Shown: piece after piece, positions 8,534 through 19,467 of the stretch
How positions within the stretch are numbered: the first letter of the stretch is position 1
Layout of the letters: each line of letters opens with the position of its first letter
Assembly: GCF_900604345.1 (NCBI RefSeq)
Contig: NZ_LR026983.1
Span: forward strand, 372,001 to 436,000
DNA: 64,000 nucleotides
From: Maliibacterium massiliense
GTDB lineage: Bacteria > Bacillota > Clostridia > Christensenellales > Maliibacteriaceae
Reading direction: 5' to 3'
Position numbers and translations under genes: made by a program
The notes under the pieces: model-generated
What the model saw: the letters and a program-made list of their open reading frames with translations, nothing else
What the model was told of the DNA's origin: nothing
Database searches by the model: none

Positions 8534-9157
8534 CTACAACAGCGTCTGCGGCGTATCCTCTCGCAGCGCCTCGTCCACAATCCCCTGCATCACATCGACC
8601 AGCTGCTGCTTGCCGGTGCGCTTATCCGCCGATGTCACGATGATATCGCGCAGCATATCCAGCTTGAGCACAAAGGCAATGTCCATCAGCAGCCTGTGCT
8701 GCTGGGCGCGCGATACCTTATCCGCCTTGGTAGCTACGACGGTAAAAGGCACCTGAAATCCGCGCAACCACTGCACCATGGTGACATCGTTTGCGCCGGG
8801 CTTGTGACGGATATCCACCAGCAGCAGCACGTGCACCAGGTTGGGCGACGTGCGCAGGTAGCCTTCGATCATCTCGCCCCAGCGCTGCTGCTCCTGTTTG
8901 GATGCCTTGGCAAAGCCGTAGCCGGGCAAATCCACCAAATGGTAGCTGTTATTGATGAGAAAATAGTTGATCAGGCGCGTCTTGCCCGGGGTGCCGCTGG
9001 TGCGCGCCAGCTTGGCGTTGCCGGTGAGCATGTTGATCAGCGAGGACTTGCCCACGTTGGACTTGCCCACGATTGCGATCTCCGGCCTTGCCGCAACCGC
9101 GCCGGGGTTGTAGCGCGCAAAGCTGGTGACAAACGCCGCCTGGTTGATCTGCGCCAT
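8534..9157 (-). CDS. engB: Ribosome biogenesis GTP-binding protein EngB/YsxC
   Basis: Essential small GTPase for late 50S assembly. All G motifs are visible in the 207-residue protein: G1 GKSNVGKSS (about 30-38), the conserved TSGTPGKT (G2), DLPGYGFA (G3), TKADK (G4) and SAD (G5). Located 24 bp after lon on the same strand, the last gene of the tig-clpP-clpX-lon-engB run, the same linkage seen in Bacillus. Confidence 0.96.
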   Translation of the reverse strand: MAQINQAAFVTSFARYNPGAVAARPEIAIVGKSNVGKSSLINMLTGNAKLARTSGTPGKTRLINYFLINNSYHLVDLPGYGFAKASKQEQQRWGEMIEGYLRTSPNLVHVLLLVDIRHKPGANDVTMVQWLRGFQVPFTVVATKADKVSRAQQHRLLMDIAFVLKLDMLRDIIVTSADKRTGKQQLVDVMQGIVDEALREDTPQTLL

Positions 9158-9181
9158 AAAAGCCTCCCTTACCGACTGGGT

Positions 9182-11623
9182 TTATTTCGCCTTGGGCATG
9201 TGCGCCAGCGCGTGCTTGAGCACCTGGGAAAACGCGCTCACCAGCACAAATTTTACCGCACCGCGCACGTTTTGCGGCACTTCCTCCAGATCCTTTTCAT
9301 TGTCTACAGGGATCAGCACCGTCTGCATGCCTGCGCGGTGGGCCGCCAAAGACTTCTCCTTGAGCCCGCCGATGGGCAGCACGCGCCCGCGCAGGGTAAT
9401 CTCGCCCGTCATGGCCACATCGCCGCGCACAGGGATGCCCGTCAGCGCCGAGACGATGGCCGTGGCCATGGTGATGCCCGCCGAGGGGCCGTCCTTGGGA
9501 ATGGCGCCCTCGGGGATATGGATATGCAAATCCTTATCCTTGTAAAAATCTGGATCGATGCCCCAGTCGCGCGCGTGCGCGCGCACCAGCGTCATGCCGG
9601 CGCGGGCCGACTCCTTCATCACGTCGCCCAGCTGCCCTGTCAGCTCCAGCCGGCCGCTGCCCGGCAGCACCGCCACCTCGATGGAGAGCGTCTCTCCCCC
9701 CAGCTGCGTCCAGGCAAGGCCCGTGGCGATGCCCGGCGCCAGGTGCTTCTCCGGCGGCAGGCGGAAATACTGCTGCACGCCCAGATATTGCTCCAGCGTG
9801 CGCGGGGTGACGCTCAGACGCTTTTTGCCCTCCTGCGCCACACGGCGCGCGGCCTTGCGGCACAGCGCGGCGATCTGACGCTCCAGTGAACGCACCCCCG
9901 CCTCGCGGGTGTAACCGTCGATAACCAGGTCAAGCGCCTCATCACTGATGAGCAGGTTGCTCTTTTTCAGCCCGTGCTCTGCCAGCTGCTTGGGAATCAG
10001 GAAGCGCCGCGCAATGGCATGTTTCTCCTGCTGGGTGTAGCCCGCGATGCGAATGATCTCCATGCGGTCCATCAGCGGCTGCGGGATGGTATCCAGGCTG
10101 TTGGCCGTAGCGATAAACATCACGTCGGAAAGGTCAAAGGCCATCTCCATGTAATGATCGCGGAAGTCGAAATTCTGCTCGGGGTCCAGCACCTCCAGCA
10201 TCGCCGAGGCGGGGTCGCCGCGAAAGTCGCTGGCCATCTTGTCGATCTCGTCGAGCAAAAACACGGGATTGCGCGTGCCCACCGTCTTAATCGAAGAAAT
10301 AATGCGCCCGGGGATGGCGCCGATGTAGGTGCGCCGGTGGCCGCGGATCTCCGCCTCATCGCGCACGCCGCCCAGTGACATGCGCACAAACTTGCGGTCC
10401 AGCGCGCGCGCAATGGACTTGGCGATGGAGGTTTTGCCCACGCCCGGGGGGCCGACAAAGCACAGGATGGGCCCCTTCATGCTGCCGGTCAGCTGACGGA
10501 TGGACAGGTACTCCAGCACCCGCTCCTTGACCTTGTCCAGGCCATAGTGGTCTTCGTTTAGGATTTCCTCCGCGCGGCTCAGGTCCTGGTTATCGGTGGT
10601 CTCCACCTGCCAGGGCAGCTCCACGATCCAGTCCAGATACGTGCGGATCACGCTGGTCTCCGGCGTGCCCGGCGACATCTTGCGCAGCCGATCCAGCTCC
10701 TTAAGCGCCTTTTCCCTTGCCTCAGCGCTCAATCCGGCCTTTTCGATCTTTTCCTTATACTCGTCGGCCTCCTCGGAGATATCCTTATCCCCCAGCTCCT
10801 TTTGGATGGCCTTGAGCTGTTCGTTCAAGTAATACTCGCGCTGCACCTCGTCGATCTGTTTTTTGACGCGGGCGTTGATCTGCTTTTCGATCTCCGCCAC
10901 CTCGATCTCCCGCTGGATCATGGAGAGCAGCAGCTCCAGCCGCGCGGCCGGATCAAACTTTTCCAATATGGCCTGCTTGTCCTCCTGCTTGGTCAGCACG
11001 TTGGCCGCGATCAGGTCGGCAAACTGGCCCGGGTCATTCACCGAGCTGATGGTGGCGATAGTCTCCGAGGAAATCTTGCCATTGATCTTCGCAAACGATG
11101 CGAAGGCCTGCGCCACATTGCGCATGTACGCCTCCACCAGGGGCGTCGTCGCCTGCTGGGCCGGCTCCTTTTCCACCAGCGCCTCATAGTAGGGCTCCTG
11201 GCGCACATATTCCACGCTGCGCGCGCGGTAGAGGCCCTCCACCAGCACGCGGATGGTCAGGCCGGGCAATTTCAGCAGCTGCTTGACGCGCGCCACCGTG
11301 CCCACCTGCTCGATATCCTCGGGGCGGGGGGCCTCTACCTGCATATCCTTCTGCGCGCACAGGAAGATCAGCTGGTTGCCCAGCATGGCCTCCTCCAGCG
11401 CCGCCACAGATTTTTCCCTGCCCACGTCAAAGTGCAGCATCATATCGGGGAACACCGTAAGGCCGCGCAGCGGCAACAGCGGCAGCACCAGGTTGATGCG
11501 CTTGGCCTCGGCTGCCTCGTCTCCCGCGGGTGTCTTCTCCGCCGCCTGGGCAGGCGGCTGCGCAGCCGCGTCCTTTTCCTGTTCTACGTCCTGCGCGAGG
11601 ACTTTTTTCTCTTCATCATGCAT
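9182..11623 (-). CDS. lon: ATP-dependent protease Lon
   Basis: Cytosolic AAA+ serine protease for misfolded and regulatory proteins. From the ATG at 11623 (AAGGAG ten bases upstream) it has 813 residues: a Lys/Glu/Ala-rich opening, the LON substrate domain ([16 protein letters not shown] near residue 37), a coiled linker, the AAA+ module (Walker [10 protein letters not shown], Walker [10 protein letters not shown]) and the peptidase domain with catalytic Ser in [10 protein letters not shown] and Lys in GGLKEKSLA. Full length and all key residues present. Confidence 0.97.
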   Translation of the reverse strand: MHDEEKKVLAQDVEQEKDAAAQPPAQAAEKTPAGDEAAEAKRINLVLPLLPLRGLTVFPDMMLHFDVGREKSVAALEEAMLGNQLIFLCAQKDMQVEAPRPEDIEQVGTVARVKQLLKLPGLTIRVLVEGLYRARSVEYVRQEPYYEALVEKEPAQQATTPLVEAYMRNVAQAFASFAKINGKISSETIATISSVNDPGQFADLIAANVLTKQEDKQAILEKFDPAARLELLLSMIQREIEVAEIEKQINARVKKQIDEVQREYYLNEQLKAIQKELGDKDISEEADEYKEKIEKAGLSAEAREKALKELDRLRKMSPGTPETSVIRTYLDWIVELPWQVETTDNQDLSRAEEILNEDHYGLDKVKERVLEYLSIRQLTGSMKGPILCFVGPPGVGKTSIAKSIARALDRKFVRMSLGGVRDEAEIRGHRRTYIGAIPGRIISSIKTVGTRNPVFLLDEIDKMASDFRGDPASAMLEVLDPEQNFDFRDHYMEMAFDLSDVMFIATANSLDTIPQPLMDRMEIIRIAGYTQQEKHAIARRFLIPKQLAEHGLKKSNLLISDEALDLVIDGYTREAGVRSLERQIAALCRKAARRVAQEGKKRLSVTPRTLEQYLGVQQYFRLPPEKHLAPGIATGLAWTQLGGETLSIEVAVLPGSGRLELTGQLGDVMKESARAGMTLVRAHARDWGIDPDFYKDKDLHIHIPEGAIPKDGPSAGITMATAIVSALTGIPVRGDVAMTGEITLRGRVLPIGGLKEKSLAAHRAGMQTVLIPVDNEKDLEEVPQNVRGAVKFVLVSAFSQVLKHALAHMPKAK

Positions 11624-11779
11624 GCGTTTCACGCTCCTTGCACGGGCATTTGGGATGCACGCCCGCATTTGCTTATACTATTGCCCACAGCGCGCCTACT
11701 TTAGTCAGCGCATTCATTTCGCCATGATGGCAAAGGACGCCGACAGTGTCTTGCCGGCGCCCTTGTTACAACCAACGTT

Positions 11780-13096
11780 TTATGCAATCGTCGCGTGGTC
11801 CTCCGCCAGTTGGACGGCCGCGGGCGCCGGGGCGCTCTTCTGCGCGTCTTCCTTGGGGGCGATGCTCTCGTCCTTGGCGAGGATCGGCTCGCTGCGCTGC
11901 TCGATCACATCCTTGGTGATGCGGCAGGTGTTGACGTCGTCTCGCGAGGGCAGATCGTACATGATGCCCAGCATCACTTCTTCAATAATGGAGCGCAGGC
12001 CGCGGGCGCCGGTCTTGCGGGCCACAGCCTTTTGGGCCACGGCGCGCAGCGCCTCCTCGTCAAACGAGAGCTGCACATTATCCATATCAAAGAGCTTTTT
12101 GTACTGTTTGACCAGCGCGTTTTTGGGCTCCTGCAGGATGCGCATCAGCGCCTCTTCGTCGAGCTGGTGCAGCGTGGCCACCACGGGCAGCCGGCCCACA
12201 AACTCGGGGATCAGCCCGTATTTGAGCAGATCCTCCGGCATGAGCTTCTCCAGCAGCGCGCCCTCGTCGCCCTCTTTTTTGCTGCTCACCTCCGCGCCAA
12301 AGCCCATGGTCTTTTTGCCGATGCGGTTGCCGATGATCTTATCGAGGCCATCGAACGCGCCGCCGCAGATGAACAGGATGTTGGTGGTGTCGATCTGCAA
12401 AAACTCCTGGTGGGGATGCTTGCGCCCGCCCTGCGGGGGTACGCTGGCCACCGTTCCTTCGAGAATCTTCAGCAGCGCCTGCTGCACGCCCTCGCCCGAG
12501 ACGTCCCGGGTGATGGAGGGGTTGTCGCTCTTGCGCGATACCTTGTCGATCTCGTCGATATAGATGATGCCGCGCTCCGCCTTTTCGATATCGTAATCGG
12601 CGGCCTGGATCAGCTTCAGCAGGATGTTCTCCACATCCTCACCCACGTAGCCCGCCTCGGTGAGACTGGTGGCGTCCGCAATGGCAAAGGGCACATCCAA
12701 AATGCGCGCCAGGGTCTGCGCAAGCAGCGTCTTGCCGCTGCCTGTGGGGCCCAGCAGCAGAATGTTGGACTTCTGCAGCTCCACATCGTCTGCCTTGGGG
12801 TCGCTTGTGATGCGCTTGTAGTGGTTGTATACCGCAACCGCCAGCGCGCGCTTGGCCTTATCCTGCCCGATCACGTACTCATCGAGCACCTTTTTGATCG
12901 CGACGGGCTTGGGTACTTCCTTTAAGTCCATCTGCGCCGGATCGGTGAAATCCTCATCGATGATCTCACGGCACAGCTCGATGCATTCATCGCAAATGCA
13001 CACCCCCGGCCCCGCCACAAGGCGGCGCACCTGATCCTGCGTCTTGTTGCAGAACGAGCAGCGCAGCGGTTTTTTATCGTCATAACGTGTGGTCAT
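11780..13096 (-). CDS. clpX: ClpX, ATPase subunit of ClpXP
   Basis: AAA+ unfoldase that feeds ClpP. The start ATG at 13096 follows GGAGGTGA. The 438-residue protein has the N-terminal C4 zinc domain (CSFC near residue 14 and CICDEC near 33), Walker A GPTGSGKT, Walker [10 protein letters not shown], the GYVGEDVEN loop, the IGF-type ClpP contact as IGKKTMGFG and sensor-2 GARGLRS. The tail is Ala/Pro-rich. It lies between clpP and lon. Confidence 0.97.
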   Translation of the reverse strand: MTTRYDDKKPLRCSFCNKTQDQVRRLVAGPGVCICDECIELCREIIDEDFTDPAQMDLKEVPKPVAIKKVLDEYVIGQDKAKRALAVAVYNHYKRITSDPKADDVELQKSNILLLGPTGSGKTLLAQTLARILDVPFAIADATSLTEAGYVGEDVENILLKLIQAADYDIEKAERGIIYIDEIDKVSRKSDNPSITRDVSGEGVQQALLKILEGTVASVPPQGGRKHPHQEFLQIDTTNILFICGGAFDGLDKIIGNRIGKKTMGFGAEVSSKKEGDEGALLEKLMPEDLLKYGLIPEFVGRLPVVATLHQLDEEALMRILQEPKNALVKQYKKLFDMDNVQLSFDEEALRAVAQKAVARKTGARGLRSIIEEVMLGIMYDLPSRDDVNTCRITKDVIEQRSEPILAKDESIAPKEDAQKSAPAPAAVQLAEDHATIA

Positions 13097-13132
13097 TCTC
13101 GTCACCTCCGTTGGCAATATGTCCGTCGCCCT

Positions 13133-13717
13133 TTAGCGGCGGGGCGCGACGATCTCATCTACGATGCCGTAGGCGAGCGTCTCTTCAGCGGACATGTAAT
13201 GGTCCCGTTCCACATCCTGCGCGACGCGCTCCAGGCTCTGGCCGGTGCGCTCGGCGAGGATCTGATTCATCTTGCGCTTCACTTTGAGGATATACTCGGC
13301 CACAATGGCGATATCGGTCGCCTGGCCCTTTGCGCCGCCCGAGGGCTGGTGAATCATAATCTCGGCGTTGGGCAGGCACTTGCGCTTGCCCTTGGCCCCC
13401 GCCGCCAGCAGGAACGCGGCCATGGAGGCCGCCATGCCGACGCACAGGGTGGATACTTCGCATTTGACATACTGCATGGTGTCGTAGATGGCCATGCCGG
13501 CCGTCACTGAACCGCCTGGGCTGTTGATGTAGATCATGATATCCTTGTCAGGGTCTTCCGCCTCCAGAAACAGCAGCTGTGCGACCACCACATTGGCGAC
13601 CTCGTCGTCAATGGCGCCGCCCAGAAAAATGATGCGGTCCTTAAGCAGGCGGCTGTAGATATCATAGGAACGCTCGCCACGATTGGTCTGTTCAATGACA
13701 ACGGGAACTAAACTCAT
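13133..13717 (-). CDS. clpP: ClpP, proteolytic subunit
   Basis: Serine peptidase forming the tetradecameric chamber of ClpXP and ClpAP-type proteases. 194 residues, normal length, with catalytic Ser in GMAASMAA (about 97), His in MIHQPSGG (about 122) and Asp in [10 protein letters not shown] (about 171). The [23 protein letters not shown] N-terminus is conserved. It follows tig by about 40 bp and precedes clpX by about 36 bp, consistent with one transcript. Confidence 0.97.
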   Translation of the reverse strand: MSLVPVVIEQTNRGERSYDIYSRLLKDRIIFLGGAIDDEVANVVVAQLLFLEAEDPDKDIMIYINSPGGSVTAGMAIYDTMQYVKCEVSTLCVGMAASMAAFLLAAGAKGKRKCLPNAEIMIHQPSGGAKGQATDIAIVAEYILKVKRKMNQILAERTGQSLERVAQDVERDHYMSAEETLAYGIVDEIVAPRR

Positions 13718-13757
13718 GCTTTGTTACCTTTCCCCTGCCGGTTGCGTAGTAGAAAGC

Positions 13758-15182
13758 TTATTCTTTTTCAGCTTCCGCGGCAGGTGCTTCTTCCTCGGCT
13801 TTTTCCTTTGCCGGCGCTTTGGCGGCTGTCTTCTTGGCAGCCGTCTTTTTCGCAGGCGCCTTTTTCTTAGGGGCCGCCTTCTCCGTTTCGCCCGCGGTCA
13901 CGTCCTTGTAGACGGCCGCTTCGCGCAGCATATCCAGCGTCTTATTGACGGTGGCCTCATCGCGCATGTAGGCGAGCTGCTCGGCCTGGAAGGTCTTTTT
14001 GACGTCCTCCACCGTACGCTTGGTGGCCTCGGCGATCTTCTCGATCTCGCGCGCCACATCCTCGTCGCTGGCCTCGATGCCCTCGGCCTTGGTGATGGCC
14101 TCCAGCACCAGCTGGGATTTGACGCGGCGCAGCGCCTCATCGCGGTACTGCTTGCGCACATCCTCCATGGTGCTGTTTGTGAACTTGAGGTAATCCGCCA
14201 TGGTGATGCCCTGGTAGGACATGGAGTACTCCAGCTCCTGCACGAGGGAATCCAGCTGGCGCTCGATCATGCAATCGGGGATATCCACGCTTGCGTTCTC
14301 CACGATGGCCGCCATCAGCGCGTTGTCAGACTCGTTCTTGGTGCGCTGGTCGTTGTTTTTCTCCAGACGCGCGCGAATCGACGCCTTGTATTCGTCCAAG
14401 GTATCGTACTCGCTGATATCCTTGGCAAACTCGTCGTCCAGCGCGGGCAGCTGTTTTTCCTTGACCTCGTGCAGCGCGATGTGGAACACCGCGTCCTTGC
14501 CCTTGAGCTCCTCGGCGTGGTAGTCCTCGGGGAACTTGACGTTGATGTCCTTCTCCTCGCCCGCCTTCATGCCCACGACCTGCTCCTCAAAGCCCGGGAT
14601 GAACCGGCCGCTGCCCAGCTCGAGCGTCTGGCGCTCGGCCGTGCCGCCCTCAAAGGGCACGCCGTCGATGGCGCCCGCGTAGTCAAGCAGCACGGTGTCG
14701 CCCTCTTTGGCCTCCCGCTCCACCGCCTCAAAACGGGCGGTGCGCTGGCGCATATTGTCCAGCTCCCGATCGATGTCGGCATCAGAGACAGTATACGTCG
14801 TGCGCTGCACTTCTATACCCTTGTAATCGCCCAGCGTCACCTCGGGTTTGAGCGTCACTTCCGCCACAAAGGTGATGCCTTCCTCGCCGATATCCTTGAT
14901 ATCGATCTCGGGCATGTCCACGGGCGTCAGATCATGTTCTTCAACTGCCGCAGCGTACGCTTCGGGATATACTTCACGGAACGCGTCCTCCAAAAAGACG
15001 CCGCCGCCGTAATAATTTTCAATCACCTTGCGGGGGGCCTTACCCTTGCGGAAACCGGGCACGCTGTAGCGGCCGCGGGTTTTGCGGTAGGCAGCGTCCA
15101 TCCCCTTTTCAAACGTGGGCTGATCCACCTGGATCTCCAGACGCGCGCGGTTGTTCTCAAGTTTTTCCATTGTCGAGGCCAT
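13758..15182 (-). CDS. tig: Trigger factor with extended Lys/Ala-rich tail
   Basis: Ribosome-bound chaperone and peptidyl-prolyl isomerase. From the ATG at 15182 (AGGAG seven bases upstream) it has 474 residues: ribosome-binding domain with the loop GFRKGKAPRKVIE near residue 35, FKBP-type isomerase domain about 150-245 (starting AKEGDTVLLDY), and the helical chaperone arms. The last 40 or so residues are a low-complexity tail of Lys, Ala and Pro repeats (KKKAPAKK, KKTAAKK) that turns acidic at the end. Typical trigger factors are about 430 residues and lack this tail. First gene of the clpPX-lon run. Confidence 0.95.
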   Translation of the reverse strand: MASTMEKLENNRARLEIQVDQPTFEKGMDAAYRKTRGRYSVPGFRKGKAPRKVIENYYGGGVFLEDAFREVYPEAYAAAVEEHDLTPVDMPEIDIKDIGEEGITFVAEVTLKPEVTLGDYKGIEVQRTTYTVSDADIDRELDNMRQRTARFEAVEREAKEGDTVLLDYAGAIDGVPFEGGTAERQTLELGSGRFIPGFEEQVVGMKAGEEKDINVKFPEDYHAEELKGKDAVFHIALHEVKEKQLPALDDEFAKDISEYDTLDEYKASIRARLEKNNDQRTKNESDNALMAAIVENASVDIPDCMIERQLDSLVQELEYSMSYQGITMADYLKFTNSTMEDVRKQYRDEALRRVKSQLVLEAITKAEGIEASDEDVAREIEKIAEATKRTVEDVKKTFQAEQLAYMRDEATVNKTLDMLREAAVYKDVTAGETEKAAPKKKAPAKKTAAKKTAAKAPAKEKAEEEAPAAEAEKE

Positions 15183-15207
15183 GAAAAGACTCCTTCCTGA
15201 CGTATGC

Positions 15208-15263
15208 GCCGCATATTTATGCGGCTTTACAATCGGAAAACCAATGGAAATTCCATTGGTTTT
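15208..15263 (-). repeat. Two adjacent perfect palindromes in the tig leader
   Basis: 15208-15225 is GCCGCATA-TT-TATGCGGC (8-bp arms). 15237-15263 is AAAACCAATGGAA-A-TTCCATTGGTTTT (13-bp arms, one-base spacer). Both lie between the predicted tig promoter and its start codon and could fold in the mRNA or bind a dimeric regulator. Confidence 0.7.
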
Positions 15264-15289
15264 GCCATTCTGCCTAAATGTACCCAATA

Positions 15290-15318
15290 AGTTTATCATA
15301 ACGCGCCATGCTTGGCAA
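15290..15318 (-). promoter_or_regulatory. Candidate sigma-A promoter of tig
   Basis: Minus-strand TTGCCA (15313-15318) and TAAACT (15290-15295) separated by 17 bp; 5/6 and 4/6 matches to consensus. Confidence 0.45.
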
Positions 15319-15493
15319 CCGGATAAAACCCATTGATCCCCAGTAAAACGGCAGTTTTTCCACAGCGTCCGCGTCGGAAGGCGCGCCCAGGGCGTGCATG
15401 CGCTTGCGGGACGCGCGACTGCGGATAGCCGCGCGGCGCGTTTTTAAACGCGCGTCCCTTTACGCAGCCTGCGCCTGGATGCGCGGCGTCTTT

Positions 15494-18091
15494 CTATACC
15501 TCCTGCGCCTTGGCAACCGTGCTGAAGACCAGATGCTCTTTATCCGCCGACAGCACGATGGTATCGCCATCCTTGGCCTCGCCCGAGAGGATCATGCGCG
15601 CGATGCGCGTCTCCACTTCCTTCTGCAGATAGCGCTGCACCGGGCGCGCGCCGAACTGCGGCGTGTAGGCAGCATCCGCGATAAAGTCGCGCGCGCTTTC
15701 GCGCAGTTCCAGCGTCATGTCGTGATCCTGCAGGCGCCCGCCGATGCGCGCTGCCTGTAAGCACACGATACGGCCGATCTCGGCGCGGCCCAGGGGCGTA
15801 AAGAGCACCGTCTCGTCGATGCGGTTGAGAAACTCCGGCTTAAAGTAGTTGTGCAGCTTGGCAAGCACGCTGCTGCGCGTCTCTTCGCTGATGCTGCCCT
15901 GCTTCTCCACGCTTTCGAGCAGCTCCTCGCTGCCCACGTTGGAAGTCATGATCACCACGGTGTTTTTAAAGTCCACCGTGCGGCCCTTGTTATCTGTCAG
16001 CCGCCCGTCGTCGAGCAGCTGCAGCAGGATGTTGGCCACCTCGGGGTGGGCCTTCTCCATCTCGTCAAACAGGATCACGCAGTAGGGCTTGCGCCGCACC
16101 GCCTCGGTGAGCTGGCCGCTCTCCTCGTAGCCCACGTACCCCGGAGGCGCGCCCACCAGCCGCGCCACGCTGTGGCGCTCCATGTACTCGCTCATATCGA
16201 TGCGCACGATGGCCTCCTCGCTGTCAAACAGCGCCTCGGCCAGTGCTTTGGCAAGCTCTGTCTTGCCCACGCCCGTGGGCCCTAAAAACAGGAACGAGCC
16301 GATGGGCCGGTTCATATCCTTCAAGCCTGCGCGCGCGCGCAGCACCGCCTCGGAGACGGCCTCCACCGCCTCATCCTGGCCGATGACGCGCCTGTGCAGT
16401 ACGTCGGGCAAATGCAGTAATTTTTCCTTCTCGCTCTCCATCAGGCGGCTGACGGGGATCCCCGTCCACTGTGAGACGATCTGGCTGATCGCATCCTCGC
16501 CCACCTCCTGGTGCAGCAGGGCGTCGCCGTCCATCTCCTTGAGCTGGGCCACTTCCTTTTCCAGCTGGGGCAGCGTACCATACTGCAGCTGGGCGAGCTT
16601 TTCCAGATCGTAGTTGCGCTGGGCCTCCTCAATCTCGTGGCGCACCTGCTCTAAGCGCTCTTTGGCCGCCTTGCCCTTTTCAATCTGGGCCTTCTCCGCC
16701 TCCCACTGGGCGCGCATGCCCTTGCTCTTTTCCTCCAGTTCGCCTATCTCTCCGTCCAGCGCGGCCATGCGCTGCAGGCTTGCGGGGTCTTCCTCCTTTT
16801 TGAGGGCCTCGCGCTCGATCTGCAGCTGCATCAGCCGGCGGGTGATCTCGTCCAGCTCGGTGGGCATGGAGTCGATCTCCGTGCGCAGCATGGCCGCCGC
16901 CTCGTCCATCAAATCGATGGCTTTATCGGGCAAAAACCGGTCGCTGATGTAGCGGTCGGACAGCACCGCGGCGGCGATGATGGCTCCGTCTGTAATGCGC
17001 ACGCCGTGATGGATCTCAAAGCGCTCCTTGAGCCCGCGCAGGATCGAGATGGTGTCCTCCACGCTGGGGGCGTCCACCAGCACGGTCTGGAAGCGGCGCT
17101 CCAGCGCGGCGTCCTTTTCGATGTATTTGCGGTATTCGTCCAGGGTGGTGGCGCCGATGCAGTGCAGCTCGCCGCGCGCAAGCAAAGGCTTGAGCAGGTT
17201 GCCCGCATCCATCGCGCCCTCTGTCGCGCCCGCGCCCACGATGGTGTGGATTTCGTCGATAAACAGGATGATCTGCCCATCGGAATCCTGTACCTCCTGG
17301 AGTACTGCCTTTAAACGCTCCTCAAACTCGCCGCGGTATTTGGCGCCCGCGATCAGTGCGCCCATATCCAGCGCAAAGATGGTTTTGTCGCGCAGGCCCT
17401 CGGGTACGTCTCCCTGCACGATGCGCTGGGCCAGGCCCTCCACCACGGCGGTTTTGCCCACACCGGGCTCGCCGATGAGCACGGGGTTGTTCTTGGTGCG
17501 CCGCGAGAGGATGCGCACCACGCGGCGGATTTCCGCGTCCCGGCCGATCACCGGATCGAGCTTGCCGCTCTTTGCCGTCTCGGTCAGATCGCGTCCAAAT
17601 TTTTTGAGCGCCTCGTAGGTCGCCTCCGGGTTCTGGCTGGTGACCCGCTGGCCGCTGCGCACCTTGGCCAGCGCCGCAAGAAACGCATCCTGCGTCACGT
17701 CAAAGCGCCGGAAGATCTCCGCCGACGGTGTGCGTTTTTCCGCAAGCAGTGCCAGATAAAGGTGCTCTACCGAGATATACTCGTCGCTGAAGCGCTTGGC
17801 TTCCTTCTTCGCCTTGAGCATCAGCTCGTTGAAGCGGCGGGTGGCGTAGGGCATCGCCGCGTTGCCCGAGACGCGCGCCTTCTGCGCGAGCGCCTGCTCC
17901 AGCGCCGCGATCATGCCCGATACATCCTTATCCATGCTTGCAAGCAGCTGGGGCACCAGCCCCTTCTCCTGCTTAAGCAACGCCAGGTGCAGGTGCTCTC
18001 CATCCATATCCGCGTGCCCCATCTCCACAGCTAGAGACTGGGCCGCCACAAGCGCCTGCTGGGCGCGTTCTGTCAACTGATTCATATCCAT
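15494..18091 (-). CDS. clpB: ATP-dependent disaggregase ClpB
   Basis: Hexameric heat-shock disaggregase working with DnaK. Start ATG at 18091 with GGGGGAG six bases upstream, giving 865 residues. Domains in order: N-domain with Clp repeats ([16 protein letters not shown] start), first AAA+ module (Walker [10 protein letters not shown] near 203), the coiled-coil middle domain (about 400-520), second AAA+ module ([14 protein letters not shown] near 600) and a C-terminal D2-small domain. The presence of the long middle domain distinguishes it from ClpA and from shorter ClpE. A CtsR box overlaps its start region. Confidence 0.96.
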   Translation of the reverse strand: MDMNQLTERAQQALVAAQSLAVEMGHADMDGEHLHLALLKQEKGLVPQLLASMDKDVSGMIAALEQALAQKARVSGNAAMPYATRRFNELMLKAKKEAKRFSDEYISVEHLYLALLAEKRTPSAEIFRRFDVTQDAFLAALAKVRSGQRVTSQNPEATYEALKKFGRDLTETAKSGKLDPVIGRDAEIRRVVRILSRRTKNNPVLIGEPGVGKTAVVEGLAQRIVQGDVPEGLRDKTIFALDMGALIAGAKYRGEFEERLKAVLQEVQDSDGQIILFIDEIHTIVGAGATEGAMDAGNLLKPLLARGELHCIGATTLDEYRKYIEKDAALERRFQTVLVDAPSVEDTISILRGLKERFEIHHGVRITDGAIIAAAVLSDRYISDRFLPDKAIDLMDEAAAMLRTEIDSMPTELDEITRRLMQLQIEREALKKEEDPASLQRMAALDGEIGELEEKSKGMRAQWEAEKAQIEKGKAAKERLEQVRHEIEEAQRNYDLEKLAQLQYGTLPQLEKEVAQLKEMDGDALLHQEVGEDAISQIVSQWTGIPVSRLMESEKEKLLHLPDVLHRRVIGQDEAVEAVSEAVLRARAGLKDMNRPIGSFLFLGPTGVGKTELAKALAEALFDSEEAIVRIDMSEYMERHSVARLVGAPPGYVGYEESGQLTEAVRRKPYCVILFDEMEKAHPEVANILLQLLDDGRLTDNKGRTVDFKNTVVIMTSNVGSEELLESVEKQGSISEETRSSVLAKLHNYFKPEFLNRIDETVLFTPLGRAEIGRIVCLQAARIGGRLQDHDMTLELRESARDFIADAAYTPQFGARPVQRYLQKEVETRIARMILSGEAKDGDTIVLSADKEHLVFSTVAKAQEV

Positions 18092-18133
18092 ATTGATCTC
18101 CCCCTTCACATGCGGAAGTCTCAGAAAGTAATC

Positions 18134-18181
18134 TTTGACTTTCTTTGACTTTAGTGTATTACAAACCCTGCTCCCTGTCAA
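18134..18181 (-). promoter_or_regulatory. clpB promoter with CtsR operator
   Basis: On the minus strand: -35 TTGACA (18176-18181), 17-bp spacer, -10 TACACT (18153-18158), followed at once by AGTCAAA-GAA-AGTCAAA (18134-18150). That tandem heptamer fits the CtsR consensus RGTCAAA-NAN-RGTCAAA. Overlap with the transcription start implies repression. No ctsR gene is in the window. Confidence 0.87.
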
Positions 18182-18284
18182 GCAATTTGACAAAGAAAAT
18201 CAAGCTTTTTCAGGGTACGCGCCGCAGCCTGCGCGCACGCTTCTAGCTTGGATATCCGCGCATCCGTTCATGCATGCGCCGCGC

Positions 18285-18322
18285 AAAAAAGCGCTCCCGC
18301 TGCTTGCACGCAGTGGGAGCGC
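18285..18322 (-). terminator. Intrinsic terminator of RNase P RNA gene
   Basis: Minus-strand GGCGCTCCC-A-CTGC pairs with GCAG-C-GGGAGCGC, followed by six T. It lies directly after the 3' end of the rnpB RNA. Confidence 0.9.
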
Positions 18323-18335
18323 CTGTTTTTTTATA

Positions 18336-18680
18336 AAACGTGAGACGGGCCTGTAAGCCGAGTTTTGTCGAGAATGGCCATCTATCTAGACCGGCTGTTG
18401 CCAGACGGTTCAAGCGATTAGCGGGGATATATGGCGGGCCGCCATGCCATCCCCTCAATCTTGCACCAGGTGGGGTTTACAGCGCGCTAAAGTTGCCAGA
18501 AGCGCGGGTGAGCTCTTACCTCGCCTTTCCACCCTTACGCATGCGAACATGCGCGGTATATCTCTGTTGCACTTTCCTTGGAGTCGCCTCCACCGGGTAT
18601 TACCCGGCACCCTGCCCTATGGAGCTCGGACTTTCCTCGTGACAATGCGATGCCACGCGGCCATTTGGCCCACTCACGTT
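18336..18680 (-). ncRNA. rnpB: RNase P RNA, class A
   Basis: Catalytic RNA that matures tRNA 5' ends. Recognised on the minus strand by the conserved P4 5' strand GAGGAAAGTCCGAGCTCC, the GGTGGAGGCGACTCC and GTAAGGGTGGAAAGGCGAGGTAAGAGCTCACC core, and the 3' CTCGGCTTACAGGCC element. The ends GTGAG.GGGCC and GGCCC..CTCAC pair to form P1, which fixes the limits to within a few bases. The long P13/P14-type region before the second half suggests the ancestral type A fold rather than Bacillus type B. Followed by a strong terminator. Confidence 0.95.
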
Positions 18681-18700
18681 TTTTCACGGATGTTGAAGGG

Positions 18701-19414
18701 TTAATCGGTCACATAGAGGATGCGGCCGCAGTTCTCACACTCCACAATCGCCCCCGATGTGCGCACATTGCGCAGCACCAGCGCCGCAATGGACATATTG
18801 CAGCCCGAGCACTGGTCCGAAACCACCTTTGCCACGGGGTTGGGCCTGCGCCCCTTGATATTGAGATAGCGCTTGAGCAGCGCAGGGTCAACATTCTTTG
18901 CCATGGTGTCGCGCTTGGCGCGCAAGGGAGCTGTCTGCTGCTCGGCCTTGGCGACCTCGCCATCGTACTGCTCCTTGAGCAGCGGATAATCCCGTTTGGC
19001 ACGGGCCAGCTTGACGCGCATCTCGTCCAGCTGCTTCTGCCGCTCGCTCAAAGCGGCCGCCAGGCGGGCGAGTTCCTTTTCGCGTTTGCCCATGGTGTCC
19101 GCCCAGCTTGCCGCCTGCTGGCGCATCTTGACCAGCTCCTCGCGGCTCATCTCGGGCAGATCGTCCTCGTTCCAGGCGGCGAGAGCCTCGTCCGAAGCCC
19201 TGCACTCCTGCAGCACCAAATCCAGCCTGCGGCGCGTCTCTGTCAGCTCCGCCTCCATGCGCACCACCACCTGCTGCTGTTCCTTGAGGTAATTGTATGT
19301 GCGCACCAGCTTCTGGCGCAGCGGCGTTGCCTTTACCTGCGCCATGATGCCGTCGATCTCCAGGTCGACCTGCTGATATTGCCACAGTTTTTCCAACTGT
19401 TTTGTGGTATCCAT
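18701..19414 (-). CDS. C4 zinc-ribbon, coiled-coil protein (DUF164 family)
   Basis: 237 residues: an almost continuous alpha-helical coiled coil (about 1-180) followed by a C-terminal zinc ribbon, CSGC near residue 201 and CENC near 226. This is the architecture of the DUF164 family, which in other bacteria sits beside DUF34/Nif3 genes as here and has been linked to flagellar or nucleic-acid functions without firm proof. ATG with AAGGAGG nine bases upstream. The stop lies about 20 bp from the start of rnpB, so the RNA could be processed from a longer transcript or have its own promoter inside this gene. Confidence 0.85.
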   Translation of the reverse strand: MDTTKQLEKLWQYQQVDLEIDGIMAQVKATPLRQKLVRTYNYLKEQQQVVVRMEAELTETRRRLDLVLQECRASDEALAAWNEDDLPEMSREELVKMRQQAASWADTMGKREKELARLAAALSERQKQLDEMRVKLARAKRDYPLLKEQYDGEVAKAEQQTAPLRAKRDTMAKNVDPALLKRYLNIKGRRPNPVAKVVSDQCSGCNMSIAALVLRNVRTSGAIVECENCGRILYVTD

Positions 19415-19467
19415 CGCGCGTTGCCTCCTTCACCTTGAAAAATAACAAAAAAAGAAATAGGCGGTGC

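Larger units (their letters stand above)
15183..15493. other. Intergenic region between clpB and tig
   Basis: Holds the tig promoter and two palindromes in its left 140 bases (listed separately). I see no gene or strong terminator for clpB in 15319-15493, which is GC-rich with several short GCGC-type repeats. Confidence 0.6.

Noticed and set aside
18340..18704. Short frames on both strands
   Set aside because: Fully inside rnpB, whose conserved RNA elements explain the sequence.
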